Positions 12,201 through 22,552 are shown, counted from the stretch's first letter. The stretch: 64,000 nt of DNA from Capra hircus (GCF_001704415.2 NC_030811.1:54983591-55047590); one strand, 5' to 3'. The notes: a model not told the origin generated them from the letters alone. Made by a program: numbers and translations.

Positions 12201-15200
12201 GTTCTCTGCAACCCCGTGGCCTGGGGTATGAGGGGAGGTGGTGGGGATGGGGCTATGGACGTCGTGGGAACAGCCGTGGTGCAGCTGGTTCTGAGGAGGA
12301 AGCAGCTTGGAAGCCTCTGCCAATGCTGCTTCGACGTGTGGTCTTCCCCCAATCCCCCGCTTCTCCAGGTTTCAGCCTTTGCAGCTGTCAGATGATTTTT
12401 AAGAGCCTTGAGCTTGAACTCACTTAGACAGTCCCCCTGCAGGGGACGGGACCCTCACCCAGGTGCCTCACTCACACGTCACCTGCAGAGTGACGTACTC
12501 CCACACAAGCCTTTGAGATGGGTACTTGTATTATCCTCTATTTACAGGTGGGGAAACTGAAGCACAGAGAGGTGAAATGACTCACTCAAGGCCAGAGGTT
12601 GGCAGGGCGAGGAATTGAACCCAGGGAGTCCTAAGCACTAGACCCTGAGGCATCTCTAGCTGGAGCTCCAGCCCCTATTTGAAAAGCCCTCTAAGTGGGG
12701 GATCCCACTGTCATTTGGCATCTCTGGTTGTAGGAAGCTCTCCTTTGTGTTTCTTTAGGCCCCTTCTGCCCATCGATGCCTCCTTGGGGCAGGAGGACAG
12801 AGTCTAAAGGCTTGTGTCACTGTCTCTCTGGCTTAATCAGATCATAGCGTGATTCTGTGACTCCCCAAGGAGGGGTTCTAAGGTTCAAACCTTATGTCCC
12901 CCTTCCAAGGCCCCTGGTCCCCGCTCTGAGGGACAGCGGTCCTCGAACTCTGAGACCCAGTGCCTTCCTCGTCCACTTCCACTGCTGCGTCTGTCAGAAG
13001 GAGTCACTGGGATGCCTGGGTCCCTGGCAGGAGTCCCTCGTTCTTTCTGGGCCATCGCAGGGCTGCGGGGGAGGGAGGGCAGGGCCCTTGGGTTGCACTC
13101 TGGTATGCTAGGGGCTGGGAAGTGCTCGAAGGCTTGTGTTTCTCACATACTGAACCCGTCCCGTCCTCTGCCACCACAAATGCTGGAGAGGGTTGGCCTT
13201 TTGATTTCTAGGGCTTTCCTGGTGGCTCAGATGGCAAAGGATTTGCCTGCAGGGCAGGAGACCCGGGTTCAGTTCCTGCATCGGCAAGTTCCCCTGGAGA
13301 ACAGGATGGCAACCCACTCCAGTGTTCTTGCCTGGAGAATCCCATGGACAGAGGAGCCTGGCGGGCTACAGTCCATGGGGTCACAAGAGTCAGACAGGAC
13401 TGAGCGACTAACACTTTCACTTGTCAAACTGCACAGACAGATCCCTGGAAACAGACCCATTTGGGGAGAGGCGAAAGGGACTGCAGGAGGTCGGGCTGCC
13501 TTCTCTCCTCAACTTCTTCAATTAAGCTGCTCTTTAAAGTAACCTCTTTAGTCAGGGTCACAGAGGGGCCCTCAAGATGTCCATGCTCCTGTGTTTCCAG
13601 ACAACTTTGCTTTTCATTCTTCAGCCAACACTCCCTGCTGTCCTCTGGGGTGAGGCTCTGGGTGCCTGGAGATGAGCAGGACCTGGGCGCTCAGGTCATG
13701 CCCAGTGTCAAGGGCTCTGGGGTGTATCATCCCAGGCCCGTGTGGCTGTACCTTCACGGACGCACACTTTCTGAGCATGGGCCCCATGCCTGGCAGATGC
13801 TGGCCAGGGTAGATGACAGATAAGTGAGGCACCACACCTGCCATCAAGGAGCCACTTCTGAGAGAGGACAGACAGAGGAGAGGAGAGGTGAGAGGCTAGG
13901 GCACTCCAAGACCACAGCCAGGCTCTGAGTGGGATCCTGTTGACCCCCACTCTGGTCCAGGCACCCCCAGGTCTTGCAGAAGCGGCCACCTGTGAGCATG
14001 TGGAAGATTGGTGGGTGCTGGGCAGTTGAGGGGTTTTTTTCCCAGGACTGAGCCATGACCCACCTGGAGGTCTCCCCAGGTTATTCCTTCCCCTTTCTTA
14101 GCGTACCTCCCCTCTGCTTCTCTTTCTTCCCCTTCCCCATCCTTTCCCTCTGAGTAGGCATCACTCAGACTCTATGGACTCTGCTTCTCCTGAAAATCTG
14201 GAGCCCTCACATTCAGTGGAATAGTCTCTCCCGGAAAGGCTGGGGTTGGGAAGAGAGAGGGGCACCTTGTGTAACTGCCCCAGACCAAAGGGCTGCCCCC
14301 ATCTTCTGCTGCCCACCTCATGGACTGAGGTCTGCCAGAGAGGGTGAGGCTGAAGCTCAGAGGGCTCCAGGGGGCAGACTGCACCTGCAGGGTGGGGCCG
14401 GTTCTTCCAGGAGGTCCAAAGAGAACCAGTCTGCTGGGGTGGGCGGAGATGGGGTCCCACTCTTGGAGGCCCTCTGGGTGGCCCCCTGCCCTGAGCAGGA
14501 CCCACAGGAGCCCACATCACCATGCTTCCTCTTGATGTTTCCCCGTGGCTTCTGCGCCCCATCCCCTCAGGGTCCCACCCCACTGGGCTTAGGAGCCAGC
14601 TGCAGTCAAGGAACCCCAGGAGAGCTGGGCGCAGGGGGTAGTGAGGTCCCTAGGGCCATTTCTCTCTTCTCTCTTCCACTCCCACCCCCGCAGACAGCCA
14701 TCTTCACAACCTCTGACTCAGTTTCCCAGGTGGCAGGTTCCTCCTGCTGGATGGTGGCTGTTTACGTTCAGGGTCAGTAAATCCTCCCTAGCATCCCTCC
14801 CATGAGTCTCCTTCTGTGCTCTACCCTCTGGGCCCATCCCCCTCACAGTGGTCAGCACCTCCCCACCGCCCTCCATGAGCGTCCCTGGCCAGCCCCAGAC
14901 TCAGAGAAGCTGGCTGTCTCTGTGGTCCCCTAGAGCTGCTCTTTCCAGGCGCAGAGAGCTTCCTTTCAGAGCTGAAAAATGTTTGTTTTGCTTGAGGATG
15001 CATCACATTGTCCGTCCGAATCCCACCGCAGGATTTTGCCCTGACTTCACTTTTCCAGAGGGCTTCATATCTCCCCAGAGAGGTTTCTGCCAATCACATA
15101 CTCACCTGTGCACGTTCAGTGGCTCCACGGGACACCAGTGTGGCCTAGGGGGATGGGTACCCCGCAGACTGAGGGAAGTCTCCCCAGAACTTCCCAGGGA

Positions 15201-15528
15201 GTTCTGGAAGCTGGGGCTCTGTTGACCATCTCCCCTAGGACCCACACCCTGGGAGAGAATCCTGAGGGCGTCCATGGGCACGGGCTCCTCCTGGGAGAGG
15301 AGGGGCTGAGACTGCGGTTCTCTGCCCTGCACGGCTCCGGCCTCAGGCCCTGGCGGCCCCCGGAGCAGACGGCTTGCTCTCTCCCGACAGACGGCTCGCC
15401 AGGTCCACCCTGCTGCTCATCCCACTCTTTGGAATCCACTACACGGTCTTTGCTTTCTCCCCGGAGAACGTCAGCAAGAGGGAGAGACTCGTGTTTGAGC
15501 TGGGTCTGGGCTCCTTCCAGGTAGGCGT

Positions 15529-15565
<37 letters not shown>

Positions 15566-18500
15566 GGAAGAGCTTGTGGGGAGCCAGGTCCCTGACCTCT
15601 ACCTTGTTGGTGGTCCTAAGTCGTTAACTTAAACTCAGCTCTGAGTTTCCCCTTCTGGAAAAACAGTACTAGATTAGAAGACCCCTGGGAGGGCCCTTCA
15701 TACTATCTGCCCTCTAGGCTTCCAAGAGAAGACATGCGGGTGCTTTCATGTTGCTGGTGCATCTGGGAGTCCTGAGCCAGGCCTCCCTTGGGCCATCAGA
15801 GACAGGAGACAGCAGCTCCCTCTCCCTCAGCATTAGCCCTGGGGATGGGTGGAGTGTCCTCAAGAGACCTCTCTGTCCACATCTGACGTCCCCCTCTGAG
15901 TGCTGGAGCTCTGAGTTACCCAGGTCGAGATCCCCAGCACAGGATCTGATCCCAGGAAGCTGAATGAGCTGAACAGGGGATGAACAGTTACATAAATAAG
16001 TGTTCCAGGGAATGAGAAAACTGGAGGACTAGTAAGTCCGTTCTTGAAGGAATCAGCAGACAGGGTTGTAAATGAGTGAGTGAAGCAGAGTGAGTCAGTG
16101 CAAGGATGCAATAGTGACGCATCAGATGGGTGCATGAGTGGGTCAGTGAAGGCAAGGTTGGCTCCCTTGAATGTCTCTGGGATACAGTGCCTCTCCCAAG
16201 CCCAGCTCGTTAGAGGAGTATTTGACCTCGAAGGTTGAAAAGTTATTCTGTGTATCTGACTTGATTCTCTCCCTCCTCCCATTTATTCTGTGTATCTGAC
16301 TTGATTCTCTCCCTCCTCCCATTTTAACTCAGTTGTTTCACCTGATCAGGTTCTTACCCTGGCAAGGCTGAGGGGTTTATTGGCAAAGCCCCAGACTGGG
16401 AGTCAGAGCCTGGGTTCCTGTTTCTCAGCACAGGAATTCTAAATGCACAGAATATAAGCCAAGCATATATGTAGAAGAGCCAAACACCTACTAGGCAGCA
16501 GGAACCACGTGGTGTTCTGTGCGGTCCATGTACAAAGCTGTCTGGCCAACAGAGTGGGGAGGTGTGGTGAATAAAGACAGGCTATTCTGTCCTGAAGGAG
16601 TGCTGCCCTCAGGGGGCCTGCAGGCTGGCTTGGGAGCCTGGAGAAGACTTTGGGGTATGTGGGGAAGGCCTCTTCTAGAAAGTGGGACAGAGCTGGCCCT
16701 TGGGAATGGGAAGGATTTGACCAAGGGAATGTGGGATCCAAAGCTAGGGCTGTGGGTGGGAGGGAATGCCGCCACCAGCCACTTGGCTTCAGGGGTGTGG
16801 CCGTCTCAGTGGAGCAGAACTTTGACTGCTTTACTGCAGGCTCCTGGGCAGGTGCTTGCATCTCGGTCAGCTTATCTTTCTGCTTCCTGGTGTCACTCCC
16901 TGCTCCTGCTGCCTCCCACACACCCCACGTGGGAGGTTCCTTGCTAGCATTCTCAGGTTCTGTTTGTTCTCTCTCCTTAGGGCTTTGTGGTGGCTGTTCT
17001 CTACTGTTTTCTGAATGGAGAGGTAAGTAAGATCTTGGGTTTCTTAGCGGTGGAGGTGCAGCTTGCTGGGGAGCAGACGGGGGTGTGACCGGCTGGCCAC
17101 ACAGGGTTGATCCTCCAGACCAGGGCTCCGCAGACTCCCAGTGGCTACAGGAGGAGGATGACAGCCTCCCCCCAATCCTGCCACCTTTCCTGGTGCCAGA
17201 TTCTCTCCTGCTTTGCTGAGGCCCAGCCTCAGGAGCAGAGATCCTTCCATAAAGGCATCAATTTCTGAGTGCAAACCCGCCTGGGAGGGCTCACCATAAG
17301 ATAAACCTTAGGAAATGGTACCTACAGTACCATCCACAGGAAATGGTACCTACAGTTCATGAGGCTGCTCTTGTGCAGGGGTGCTGAGCAGGGAGCTGTC
17401 CAATGCTCGACACTGCCCCAGCACGCCAGCCTGCCCGCTCAGACCTGTCCCCTGTAGAGTGGACTTGATTGATCCTGGGGAGAGGCCTGGAATCTTCTAG
17501 TAATGCTCCCTTGCCAGGCCTCTTGCTTTAGCCTGTTAGGATGATGTTTTGAGCAGAACCCAGAACAGAGATGCTGAGATGGGAGAGGCGCTGAGTGGGT
17601 GGGTGGCTTTGAAGAGTGGGGAGAAGTCATTGCACCAAGTGCTTGGGTCTTGGCTGCATGACTGTGGCAGGCTTCCCTGATTCTGTATCTGAGAAATAAG
17701 ACTTTCTCAGACAACCTGCAGAAGGGTTGCTGCTGCTAAGTCACTTCAGTTGTGTCTGACTCTGTGCGACCCCATAGACGGCAGCCCACCAGGCTCCCCT
17801 GTCCCTGGGATTCTCTAGGCAAGAACACTGGAGTGGGTTGCCATTTTCTTCTCCAATGCATGAAAGTGAAAAGTGAAAGTGAAGTCATTCAGTCGTGTCC
17901 GACTCTTTGAGACCCCAGGGACTGCAGCCTACCAGGCTCCTCAGTCCATGGGATTTTCCAGGCAAGAGTACTGGAGTGGGCTGCCATCGCCTTCTCCGAC
18001 AGAGGGGTTAGATAAGGATAAAGAGTGGCAGACAGAGCCCTGCAGGTAGTGACTGCAAGAAACAAGAAGTCCAAGCAGCTTATCAGGGCCAATGGTGGAA
18101 GTGGGAGCTGGAACTGGAGGCTGTGGGTACTGGTGCCACACAAAGGTGCTGGGTGGAGGAGGCTGGCATGTGGAGTCTGAAACTGGGCATGCCCTGCATG
18201 TACCATACTAGGAGCAATGTGTTGGGAGTTCACCCAGAAGGGTGCTTTATTTAGTGATCCTCAACCCTAACAGCATATTGGAATCCCCTAGAAAGCCTTA
18301 AAACATGTGGGAGCTCTACCCCAGAGATCTGAGTGTCATGGTTCAGGGGAATGGTCTGGGCATCTGGGTTGTTAAAGCTCTCCAGGAGATCCTCATCCGC
18401 AGCCACTGTTAATGGGCGTGCCCTCCTGGGAGGGCCAGGGTGCCCGGATGGGCAGGTGAGGTGTGAGAGGGTGTCCATCCGGAAGTGACCACCTGAGTTG

Positions 18501-18699
18501 CTGCCCACAGGTGCAGGCGGAGATCAAGCGGAAGTGGCGGAGCTGGAAGGTGAACCGCTACTTCACCATGGATTTCAAGCACCGGCATCCGTCCCTGGGC
18601 AGCAGCGGCGTGAACGGGGGCACCCAGCTCTCCATCCTGAGCAAGAGCAGCTCCCAGATCCGCATGTCTGGCCTCCCGGCTGACAACCTGGCCACCTGA
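176..18699 (+). CDS. ADCYAP1R1: ADCYAP1R1 (PAC1 receptor), 3' part of gene, exons listed separately
   Basis: Receptor for the neuropeptide PACAP (and, more weakly, VIP). It is a class B seven-transmembrane receptor of the plasma membrane that couples to Gs/cAMP and, depending on splice form, to Gq/phospholipase C. Seen here: exons 176-245, 4422-4513, optional 11938-12021, 15391-15520, 16981-17022 and 18511-18699, all with AG/GT borders and compatible phases. Joined without hop they give about 173 residues, from the end of extracellular loop 2 to the stop, roughly the last third of a receptor of about 470 residues. Diagnostic stretches are [46 protein letters not shown] and the C-terminal LPADNLAT. 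Upstream exons (signal peptide, hormone-binding domain, TM1-TM4) lie outside the window. The identification rests on recalled family sequence and is very strong. No frameshift or internal stop was seen. Confidence 0.97.
450..2468 (-). mobile_element. Old L1-like LINE remnants, antisense
   Basis: AT-rich sequence with phrases typical of antisense old mammalian L1, such as 'agtagaattgccaggtcaaaa' near 520 and a similar 'agtagaatttctgggacaaagg' near 2290, plus a stretch near 1200-1320 like the antisense L1 ORF2 'ttattgaataggtcatcc' region. All frames are heavily broken. The family and exact borders are uncertain. The Bov-tA at 961-1184 interrupts it. Confidence 0.5.
961..1184 (+). mobile_element. 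Bov-tA SINE
   Basis: A full-length ruminant tRNA-Glu-derived SINE. It opens with gggcttccctggtggctcag, carries a B-box-like ggttcgattcc, and ends in the BovA tail with gagtcggacacaactgag. The short direct repeat catgta at 955-960 and 1185-1190 is a possible target-site duplication. Confidence 0.93.
2478..2674 (+). mobile_element. Bov-tA SINE with 9-bp target-site duplication
   Basis: A ruminant SINE from the gcttccctgatggctcag head through to the tail gacttagcgactaaacagc. The perfect direct repeat caaatgttg at 2469-2477 and 2675-2683 marks the insertion site in older LINE sequence. Confidence 0.94.
3603..3806 (-). mobile_element. Bov-tA SINE, reverse orientation
   Basis: Reads in reverse from the tail (gtctctcaatcatgtccgac) to the head (gagccaccagggaagccc). 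The flanks cccattgt and cccatcgt form an imperfect duplication. Confidence 0.92.
4422..4513 (+). CDS. ADCYAP1R1: ADCYAP1R1 exon: TM5 and start of intracellular loop 3
   Basis: A 92-nt exon between acceptor ctcag and donor gtaagt. It encodes 30 codons, beginning [18 protein letters not shown] and ending NESSIY, plus two bases (TT) of a split codon. The hydrophobic stretch completes TM5, and the [14 protein letters not shown] part is the proximal third intracellular loop, which contacts G proteins. The TT overhang is completed by A of the TM6 exon (Leu) when the cassette is skipped, or by C of the hop exon (Phe) when it is included. Confidence 0.97.
6581..7049 (+). mobile_element. Non-autonomous Tigger1-like DNA transposon remnant
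   Basis: Begins caagcatacctcgttttatt and ends in ggggtatgccta, a degenerate terminal inverted repeat pair. The interior resembles recalled Tigger1 ends (gagcaagtctgtcggccccat, ttccaacagcat, caatatttcaagctttt). At 469 bp it is far shorter than an autonomous element and has no transposase frame, so it is an internally deleted fossil. Confidence 0.8.
8665..8790 (-). mobile_element. MIR SINE fragment
   Basis: Contains ttttgcaggtggagaaactgaggtccagagaa, the reverse complement of the conserved MIR core, followed by a degenerate continuation. Confidence 0.7.
9240..9335 (-). mobile_element. Possible MIR fragment
   Basis: The words agcaaagctgtggcagaacc and gggagccagggctccctgact resemble an antisense MIR 5' half. 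It is short and weak. Confidence 0.4.
10283..10432. mobile_element. MER5-like hAT element fragment
   Basis: Matches the recalled MER5A pattern: atcacctagggatgttgttgaaatgcagattctgaggcag, then gtctgaaactctgaatttctgcatttctaa. This is an old non-autonomous hAT-Charlie element. Confidence 0.65.
11094..11250. repeat. 50-bp minisatellite, about three copies
   Basis: A 50-bp GC-rich unit repeats head to tail; the word gcagcgctgtgcagtgga recurs at 11101, 11151 and 11201. Copies 2 and 3 are essentially identical and copy 1 differs at one visible base (gagg versus gagc). Because 50 is not a multiple of three, the unit is open in successive frames and produces apparent reading frames that should not be taken as genes. 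Confidence 0.95.
11938..12021 (+). CDS. ADCYAP1R1: ADCYAP1R1 alternative 'hop' cassette exon
   Basis: An optional exon that inserts 27 or 28 residues into the third intracellular loop; splice forms of this loop change coupling to phospholipase C and receptor trafficking. The frame gives [19 protein letters not shown] and then SELSTIT, the known hop peptide. The acceptor is tandem (cagcag at 11935-11940, AGs at 11936-11937 and 11939-11940). Use of the first AG gives an 84-nt exon (hop1, Phe-Ser-Cys); use of the second gives 81 nt (hop2, Phe-Cys). The donor is ct|gtaagt at 12022. Both keep frame because the upstream exon ends TT and the downstream exon starts A. The upstream tract (atcttgtcacacc) is pyrimidine-poor, in line with optional use. 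Confidence 0.95.
12515..12655 (-). mobile_element. MIR SINE, antisense
   Basis: Carries the antisense MIR core: ttatcctctatttacaggtggggaaactgaagcacagagagg, then cactcaaggccagaggtt and gaattgaacccaggg. This is one of the best-preserved old repeats in the gene body. Confidence 0.85.
13209..13424 (+). mobile_element. Bov-tA SINE
   Basis: Opens agggctttcctggtggctca and ends gtcagacaggactgagcgac followed by taacactttcac. It is the only intact ruminant SINE between 3.8 and 17.7 kb. Confidence 0.93.
15391..15520 (+). CDS. ADCYAP1R1: ADCYAP1R1 exon: end of loop 3, TM6, extracellular loop 3, start of TM7
   Basis: A 130-nt exon: one base completing the split codon, then 43 codons. RLARST is the basic end of the third intracellular loop. 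[16 protein letters not shown] is TM6 with the class B proline kink used in activation. [11 protein letters not shown] is extracellular loop 3, and [10 protein letters not shown] enters TM7. The acceptor is cccgacag and the donor gtaggc, a weaker donor than gtaagt, followed 10 bp into the intron by a TG microsatellite. Confidence 0.97.
15531..15562. repeat. (TG)16 microsatellite
   Basis: An uninterrupted TG dinucleotide tract starting 10 bp inside the intron downstream of the TM6 exon donor. Confidence 0.97.
16243..16322. repeat. Perfect 40-bp tandem duplication
   Basis: A 40-bp unit beginning ttattctgtgtatctgactt occurs twice with no difference (starts 16243 and 16283). The lack of divergence suggests a recent duplication, or an assembly artefact. 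Confidence 0.95.
16981..17022 (+). CDS. ADCYAP1R1: ADCYAP1R1 exon: TM7
   Basis: A 42-nt micro-like exon of 14 codons in phase 0 at both ends: [14 protein letters not shown]. The NGE end is the class B TM7/helix 8 junction. The acceptor is ccttag and the donor gtaagt. Being a multiple of three it could be skipped without shifting the frame, but that would remove half of TM7. Confidence 0.97.
17310..17357. repeat. 28-bp-period direct repeat with internal 7-bp hairpin
   Basis: aggaaatggtacctacagt occurs at 17310 and again at 17338. Within the first copy, atggtac (17315-17321) and gtaccat (17327-17333) form a 7-bp inverted repeat around a 5-base loop. Confidence 0.85.
17727..17999 (-). mobile_element. 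BovA2 SINE, reverse orientation
   Basis: A dimeric BovA element: tgctgctgctaagtcacttc, two copies of the 'gtgtccgactct... accaggctcc... actggagtggg' module, linked by gaaagtgaaaagtgaaagtg. The flanks agaagggtt and agaggggtt form a near-perfect duplication. Confidence 0.92.
18255..18405. mobile_element. MER5-like hAT element fragment
   Basis: Pattern gtgatcctcaaccctaacag, gaatcccctagaaagcctta, ttgttaaagctctccaggag and gatcctcatccgcagccact resembles recalled MER5A with moderate decay. Confidence 0.6.
18511..18699 (+). CDS. ADCYAP1R1: ADCYAP1R1 last coding exon: helix 8 and C-terminal tail
   Basis: Acceptor cccacag, then 62 codons and TGA at 18697-18699. [18 protein letters not shown] is the amphipathic helix 8 region conserved in class B receptors. 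The tail is rich in Ser and Thr ([18 protein letters not shown]), suited to receptor-kinase phosphorylation and arrestin binding, and ends LPADNLAT. The exon is GC-rich and continues directly into the 3' UTR. Confidence 0.97.
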   Translation: MQAEIKRKWRSWKVNRYFTMDFKHRHPSLGSSGVNGGTQLSILSKSSSQIRMSGLPADNLAT

Positions 18700-18918
18700 G
18701 CCCACCCTGCCCCCTCCTCTCCTCTGTACACAGGCTGGGGCTTCGGTCGGGCGCCGGCCCACGCATGTTGTGCCTCTTCTCTCCCTTCGGGCAGGCCCTG
18801 GGCTGGGCGCCTGGCCCCCCGAGGTGGGAGAAGGATGCGGGGCACAGGCGGCTGTCTAGCCTCCCTGTTTTGGCGCTGGGCCCACCCACCATGGGCCCCT
18901 GGGCCCTGACCCCAGACA

Positions 18919-18926
18919 TGTAAATA
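18919..18926 (+). promoter_or_regulatory. Pumilio-response-element word in 3' UTR
   Basis: tgtaaata is an exact match to the PUM consensus UGUANAUA, 220 bases after the stop codon. An eight-base word also occurs by chance, so function is unproven. Confidence 0.35.
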
Positions 18927-21900
18927 CTCCTTTATTTTGAGAAAGTCATCCCATCCCTCCCCCTCTCCTCAGGGTCCCTGCTCACCTCAAGCAGGTCCCC
19001 AGATCCACCCCACCCCATCCCCATCAGCCTCAGTAATCACCTGACCCTGAGTGGAAGGCCTCCTATGGGCCGAGGCTGCTGACCTGGCTTTGGGAGCCTT
19101 GGGCAGGGGCCTGCCTGACAAGTGCCCCCTGCAATGTCTGACTATCAGTGTGGACTCTGAGTCTACTTGCCACCCCGTGGCCCTTTGCAGGCCTGGTCCA
19201 GTCACCAAGGTTACTGGAAGTCCAGCTTGGATGGCCAGACAGCTTTTTGGTGCGGGCAGACCCATGCTCACCCAACATCTTGGTGTCCAGGTGCCCAGGT
19301 GCCCAGCTCCTGGGCATCAGACAGTGGGAAAGCTCCAGGAATCTACCATCAAAGACTTCAGTTTGGATGTAGGGCTAAGGCCAGAGAAAAGTTCTGGTGC
19401 TTTTCATCTGGCCCAAGAAAAAATTGCCAAGATCCAGAAAAGTGGATCTGAGTGGAATTTAGATGCAAAGAGCTTGGAGGGATCCACGAAAGAAGACATT
19501 CCCCATCTTTGTTATTTTATCCCTGACTCAAGGTAGGCAAGGCTCTTCTGGAAGTTTCCCTTTTCCCCCTCCTGTCCCCAGGCATCACTTGCAGAAGTTT
19601 GAGAGATGGATGCCTCAGAGAAACTGCTCCCCAACCATACCTACCACACAGAGCCCCTAAGCCCTCCCCTTTCCTATTTCCCTTGAAGTCAAAGCCATTA
19701 CTAGGATGAACCAGCCGCCTTCCTGTGAATCCTGCAGCACCTTACACCTCCATGTGCCCAAGTCCAGGGACCGGGGCTCCCCCTCATGCCCCCTCACCCT
19801 CATGGACCGTGAGGAGCCCTAGTTAGCCTCTGGCTTGGGTTTAGCTACCGAAATCTGAGACCTCTGCAGAGACTTCTCTCTGGATGTTGAGTCAGCATGG
19901 ATGCCAATGTGTCCTAGGGCTTGGTGGGGGGAGGTGGGAAACCCCATCCACCATGCCTGTTAGCAGAAGCTGCTGATGGGAGGAGTGACTGCACCCTGAC
20001 TCCTGTCTGACCGTCTAGCCGCAAGTTACCAGACCACAGCCTAATAATTTAAAATGGGGCAGAGCCAGGTTCAGGGAAGGTGGAGGAAAGTGCTAGCGTG
20101 CCATAGCCTCTATGTGGGACCCGCTTCATTTGTATCAGCTTGTGGTGTTGCTGTCCAAGTGTTTTGTGGGCTTGTTTTGTGGTTGTGTTCTGGAATGCTT
20201 GGAGAGTTCGGGCGGATGGGGAATGTTGCTTTGCTTGGCTTTATGAAGAAGAAAGGGCCCAGGGGGCTTAGGGACCTGTTCCTCAAGGCCTGTGAAGTGA
20301 CTGGGGAAGGGCTTAGTGCTTGCTTTAGAGATGAGCCCCATGTAAAGAGGGAGAACCAGCCTGCTTGCCCTGCCTGAACATACTTGGCAACTCAGGCTGG
20401 AGATGGGGTATGTGGTGGCCCTTCCTTCCTGCGCCTGCCTCGTGATACCCTTCCCTCTGTCTGAGTGCCTCGTGTATTACCTGAGGGGCTGTCCTCTGGC
20501 CACCTTGCATTTGAGGCCCTGTTGGGAGACCTGTCCCTGGCAGGTTGGAAGGATTCACAGGCTTCAATTCAGAGACACAGCATCTGTCCCAGTGGGGCTC
20601 AGACTGCTGACATGGCGGACATAGTGCTCCCTGTTCTGGGCCTCAGTGTCTGCATTTGTGAGATGAGGTGGCTCTCAGGCCTTCTCCAGGCTCTGTGCTC
20701 CAATAATTCTCCGGTTCAAAGCCAAGGCGCTAGAAGGGCACTCATCATTGTTGTGTGTATCGCCTATGGTTCTGGAGTGTCTGTGTTTGTTACATGTGGA
20801 GGGAGGGGGGAGTTCTGTATATTTTCCCTATCTTAGAAAAGGGACACCTGTCCCTTCCATTTGGACCCTGAGAGTGGAAGCTGGCGGGCCGGAGGGAAGG
20901 CTCAGGCCAGGGGCCGTCGGCCAGGTGCCTGCAGAACCATGTGCAGACCCCTCCGTGTCCCAGCCGGGTCAGGATGCCACGACTGGGTGGGCAACAGCTA
21001 CCCCCAGATCCTAGGAGCAGTCCCTTGAGTATGGCCCCTGTTTCTTCGTCCTCATACCCACCAGCAGGTCTGTTTCACCATGGAAGAGGAGGCTTTGATT
21101 TTATACATTTATCATCACAAAACAGCAAAAACAAAATCCATCCCGAATCCCCATGCCATGCTGCCACCTGAGCCCTGAGCCCGCATCCTCATGGAGGCTC
21201 CAGGTTTCTGCTGGCTGGTTTTTCTCTCTGAACAGATGATTGCCAGCCTGTGAGCAGACACAGTTGATGTATTTTGAATGCTCCAGGAGGGTAGGTAGCT
21301 GTCCTTCAGGGTCATGGCAGTGGGGGGATAGTGTAACGAAGGGTTACTTCCCTCTCTGACCGTTTTTTTTTTTTTTTTTCCAAATTTGTATAATGGGCCA
21401 AAAGACTAGATAGTTTGTGTAGCCCCCTGGATCTCTGAAATTCTTGTCAAAACACCAGCTATCTACTGGGAATGGCTCCAGGCAAAGACTGCAGTGTTTG
21501 CCTGGGCCTGGAACAGGTAGGAATCATGCTGAAGGATGAGGGGCTAAAGGGCCTTGGGAAGGGCCAGGCTGGAGAGGAGCAGAGTTATCCGACTCCATGA
21601 CTCTAGAAGGGGGTTGTTTTTGTTCTATGCAATCCTGAAGAACAGAACTCGTCCAGGGGAGGCTGAGTTTTCCTTGGGATAAAGAAATCTCTCATCCTCA
21701 GTCATGACTGTCCCATCAAGGAACAGGCAGTGTTGGGAGAGACTCCAGCCCTGGGGGAGATGGGTCGCCAAGTAAAGGATGCTGAGCCTGTCAGGGAGCC
21801 TGTGAGGGGCTGGAGTGTGGGTATACGGGTTCAGGGCCTGTCTGGTGTTTCCCAGCATGACAGACTTCATGACTCCCCACCATGCCTGAGGCCAAGCCAC

Positions 21901-22552
21901 CTTCTCTGTCTCCGGGGCAGCTCTATGACCCTACTCAACACACCCAGTGGCCCGCAGTCATTCCATCTCTAACCCCCAGCCCTCCCTGAACCAACTTCCC
22001 CAGGGGACAGGACCAGAGAGCTGGAGCCAGGCTCAAGGCCTCAAATACTCCCAAGTCCATCATCACCCACCACGAGTGGGTAATGACTCATCGCCCTCAC
22101 CTGACACTCTCCCTTCCCAGGAGGAAAGCTTGAAGAGGCTTTCTTTGTAATTTTCTGAGTACTCTTGACCCACCCAAGGCTACCCTAGAGTCAAAGCAGG
22201 GAGTGCTTCATCATCATAAATTCCTGCTTGGGGCCCAGTGATGCCTGCTGGAAGAGCTCTGAGCCGGGAACAGGGGACCTGGGCATCTCCTGGCTCTGCC
22301 ATTGATCTGCTGTTTGGCCTGGACTCCTTCCTCATGTATCTCTGGGGAGACACACAGAGCACTAGAGCTGGGAGGAAACTTGGTGATCTGCAGGTCAAGC
22401 CTCCCCCTCGGGCTGCTGAGAAAACACTGACAGGTGGGCTTAATATGATGCTTGTGCCATGTTGGGACCCAGGATGCTTTACAAACCTGAGTGGGGAAAT
22501 GGGCCTGCTGATGTGTGTGCCTGCCCTGCACATGAGCCAGAACAAGACACCC

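Larger units (their letters stand above)
12022..15390 (+). other. ADCYAP1R1 intron between the hop and TM6 exons
   Basis: A 3.4-kb GC-rich intron. Contents recognised are a MIR at 12515-12655, one Bov-tA SINE at 13209-13424 and a possible L2 scrap near 13765-13860. The rest (12022-12514, 12656-13208, 13861-15390) shows no repeat or exon that I can support. Confidence 0.75.
15521..16980 (+). other. ADCYAP1R1 intron between the TM6 and TM7 exons
   Basis: A 1.46-kb intron with the TG tract at its start, a perfect 40-bp tandem duplication at 16243-16322, and a strong acceptor tract (tttgttctctctccttag). No mobile element was recognised. Confidence 0.8.
17023..18510 (+). other. ADCYAP1R1 last intron
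   Basis: A 1.5-kb intron holding a BovA2 SINE (17727-17999), a MER5-like element (18255-18405) and a short direct and inverted repeat at 17310-17357. The remainder has no recognised features. Confidence 0.8.

Noticed and set aside
16439..16921. Antisense open frame of 160 codons in an ADCYAP1R1 intron
   Set aside because: It overlaps the intron just upstream of the TM7 exon and has no family features. Probably chance.
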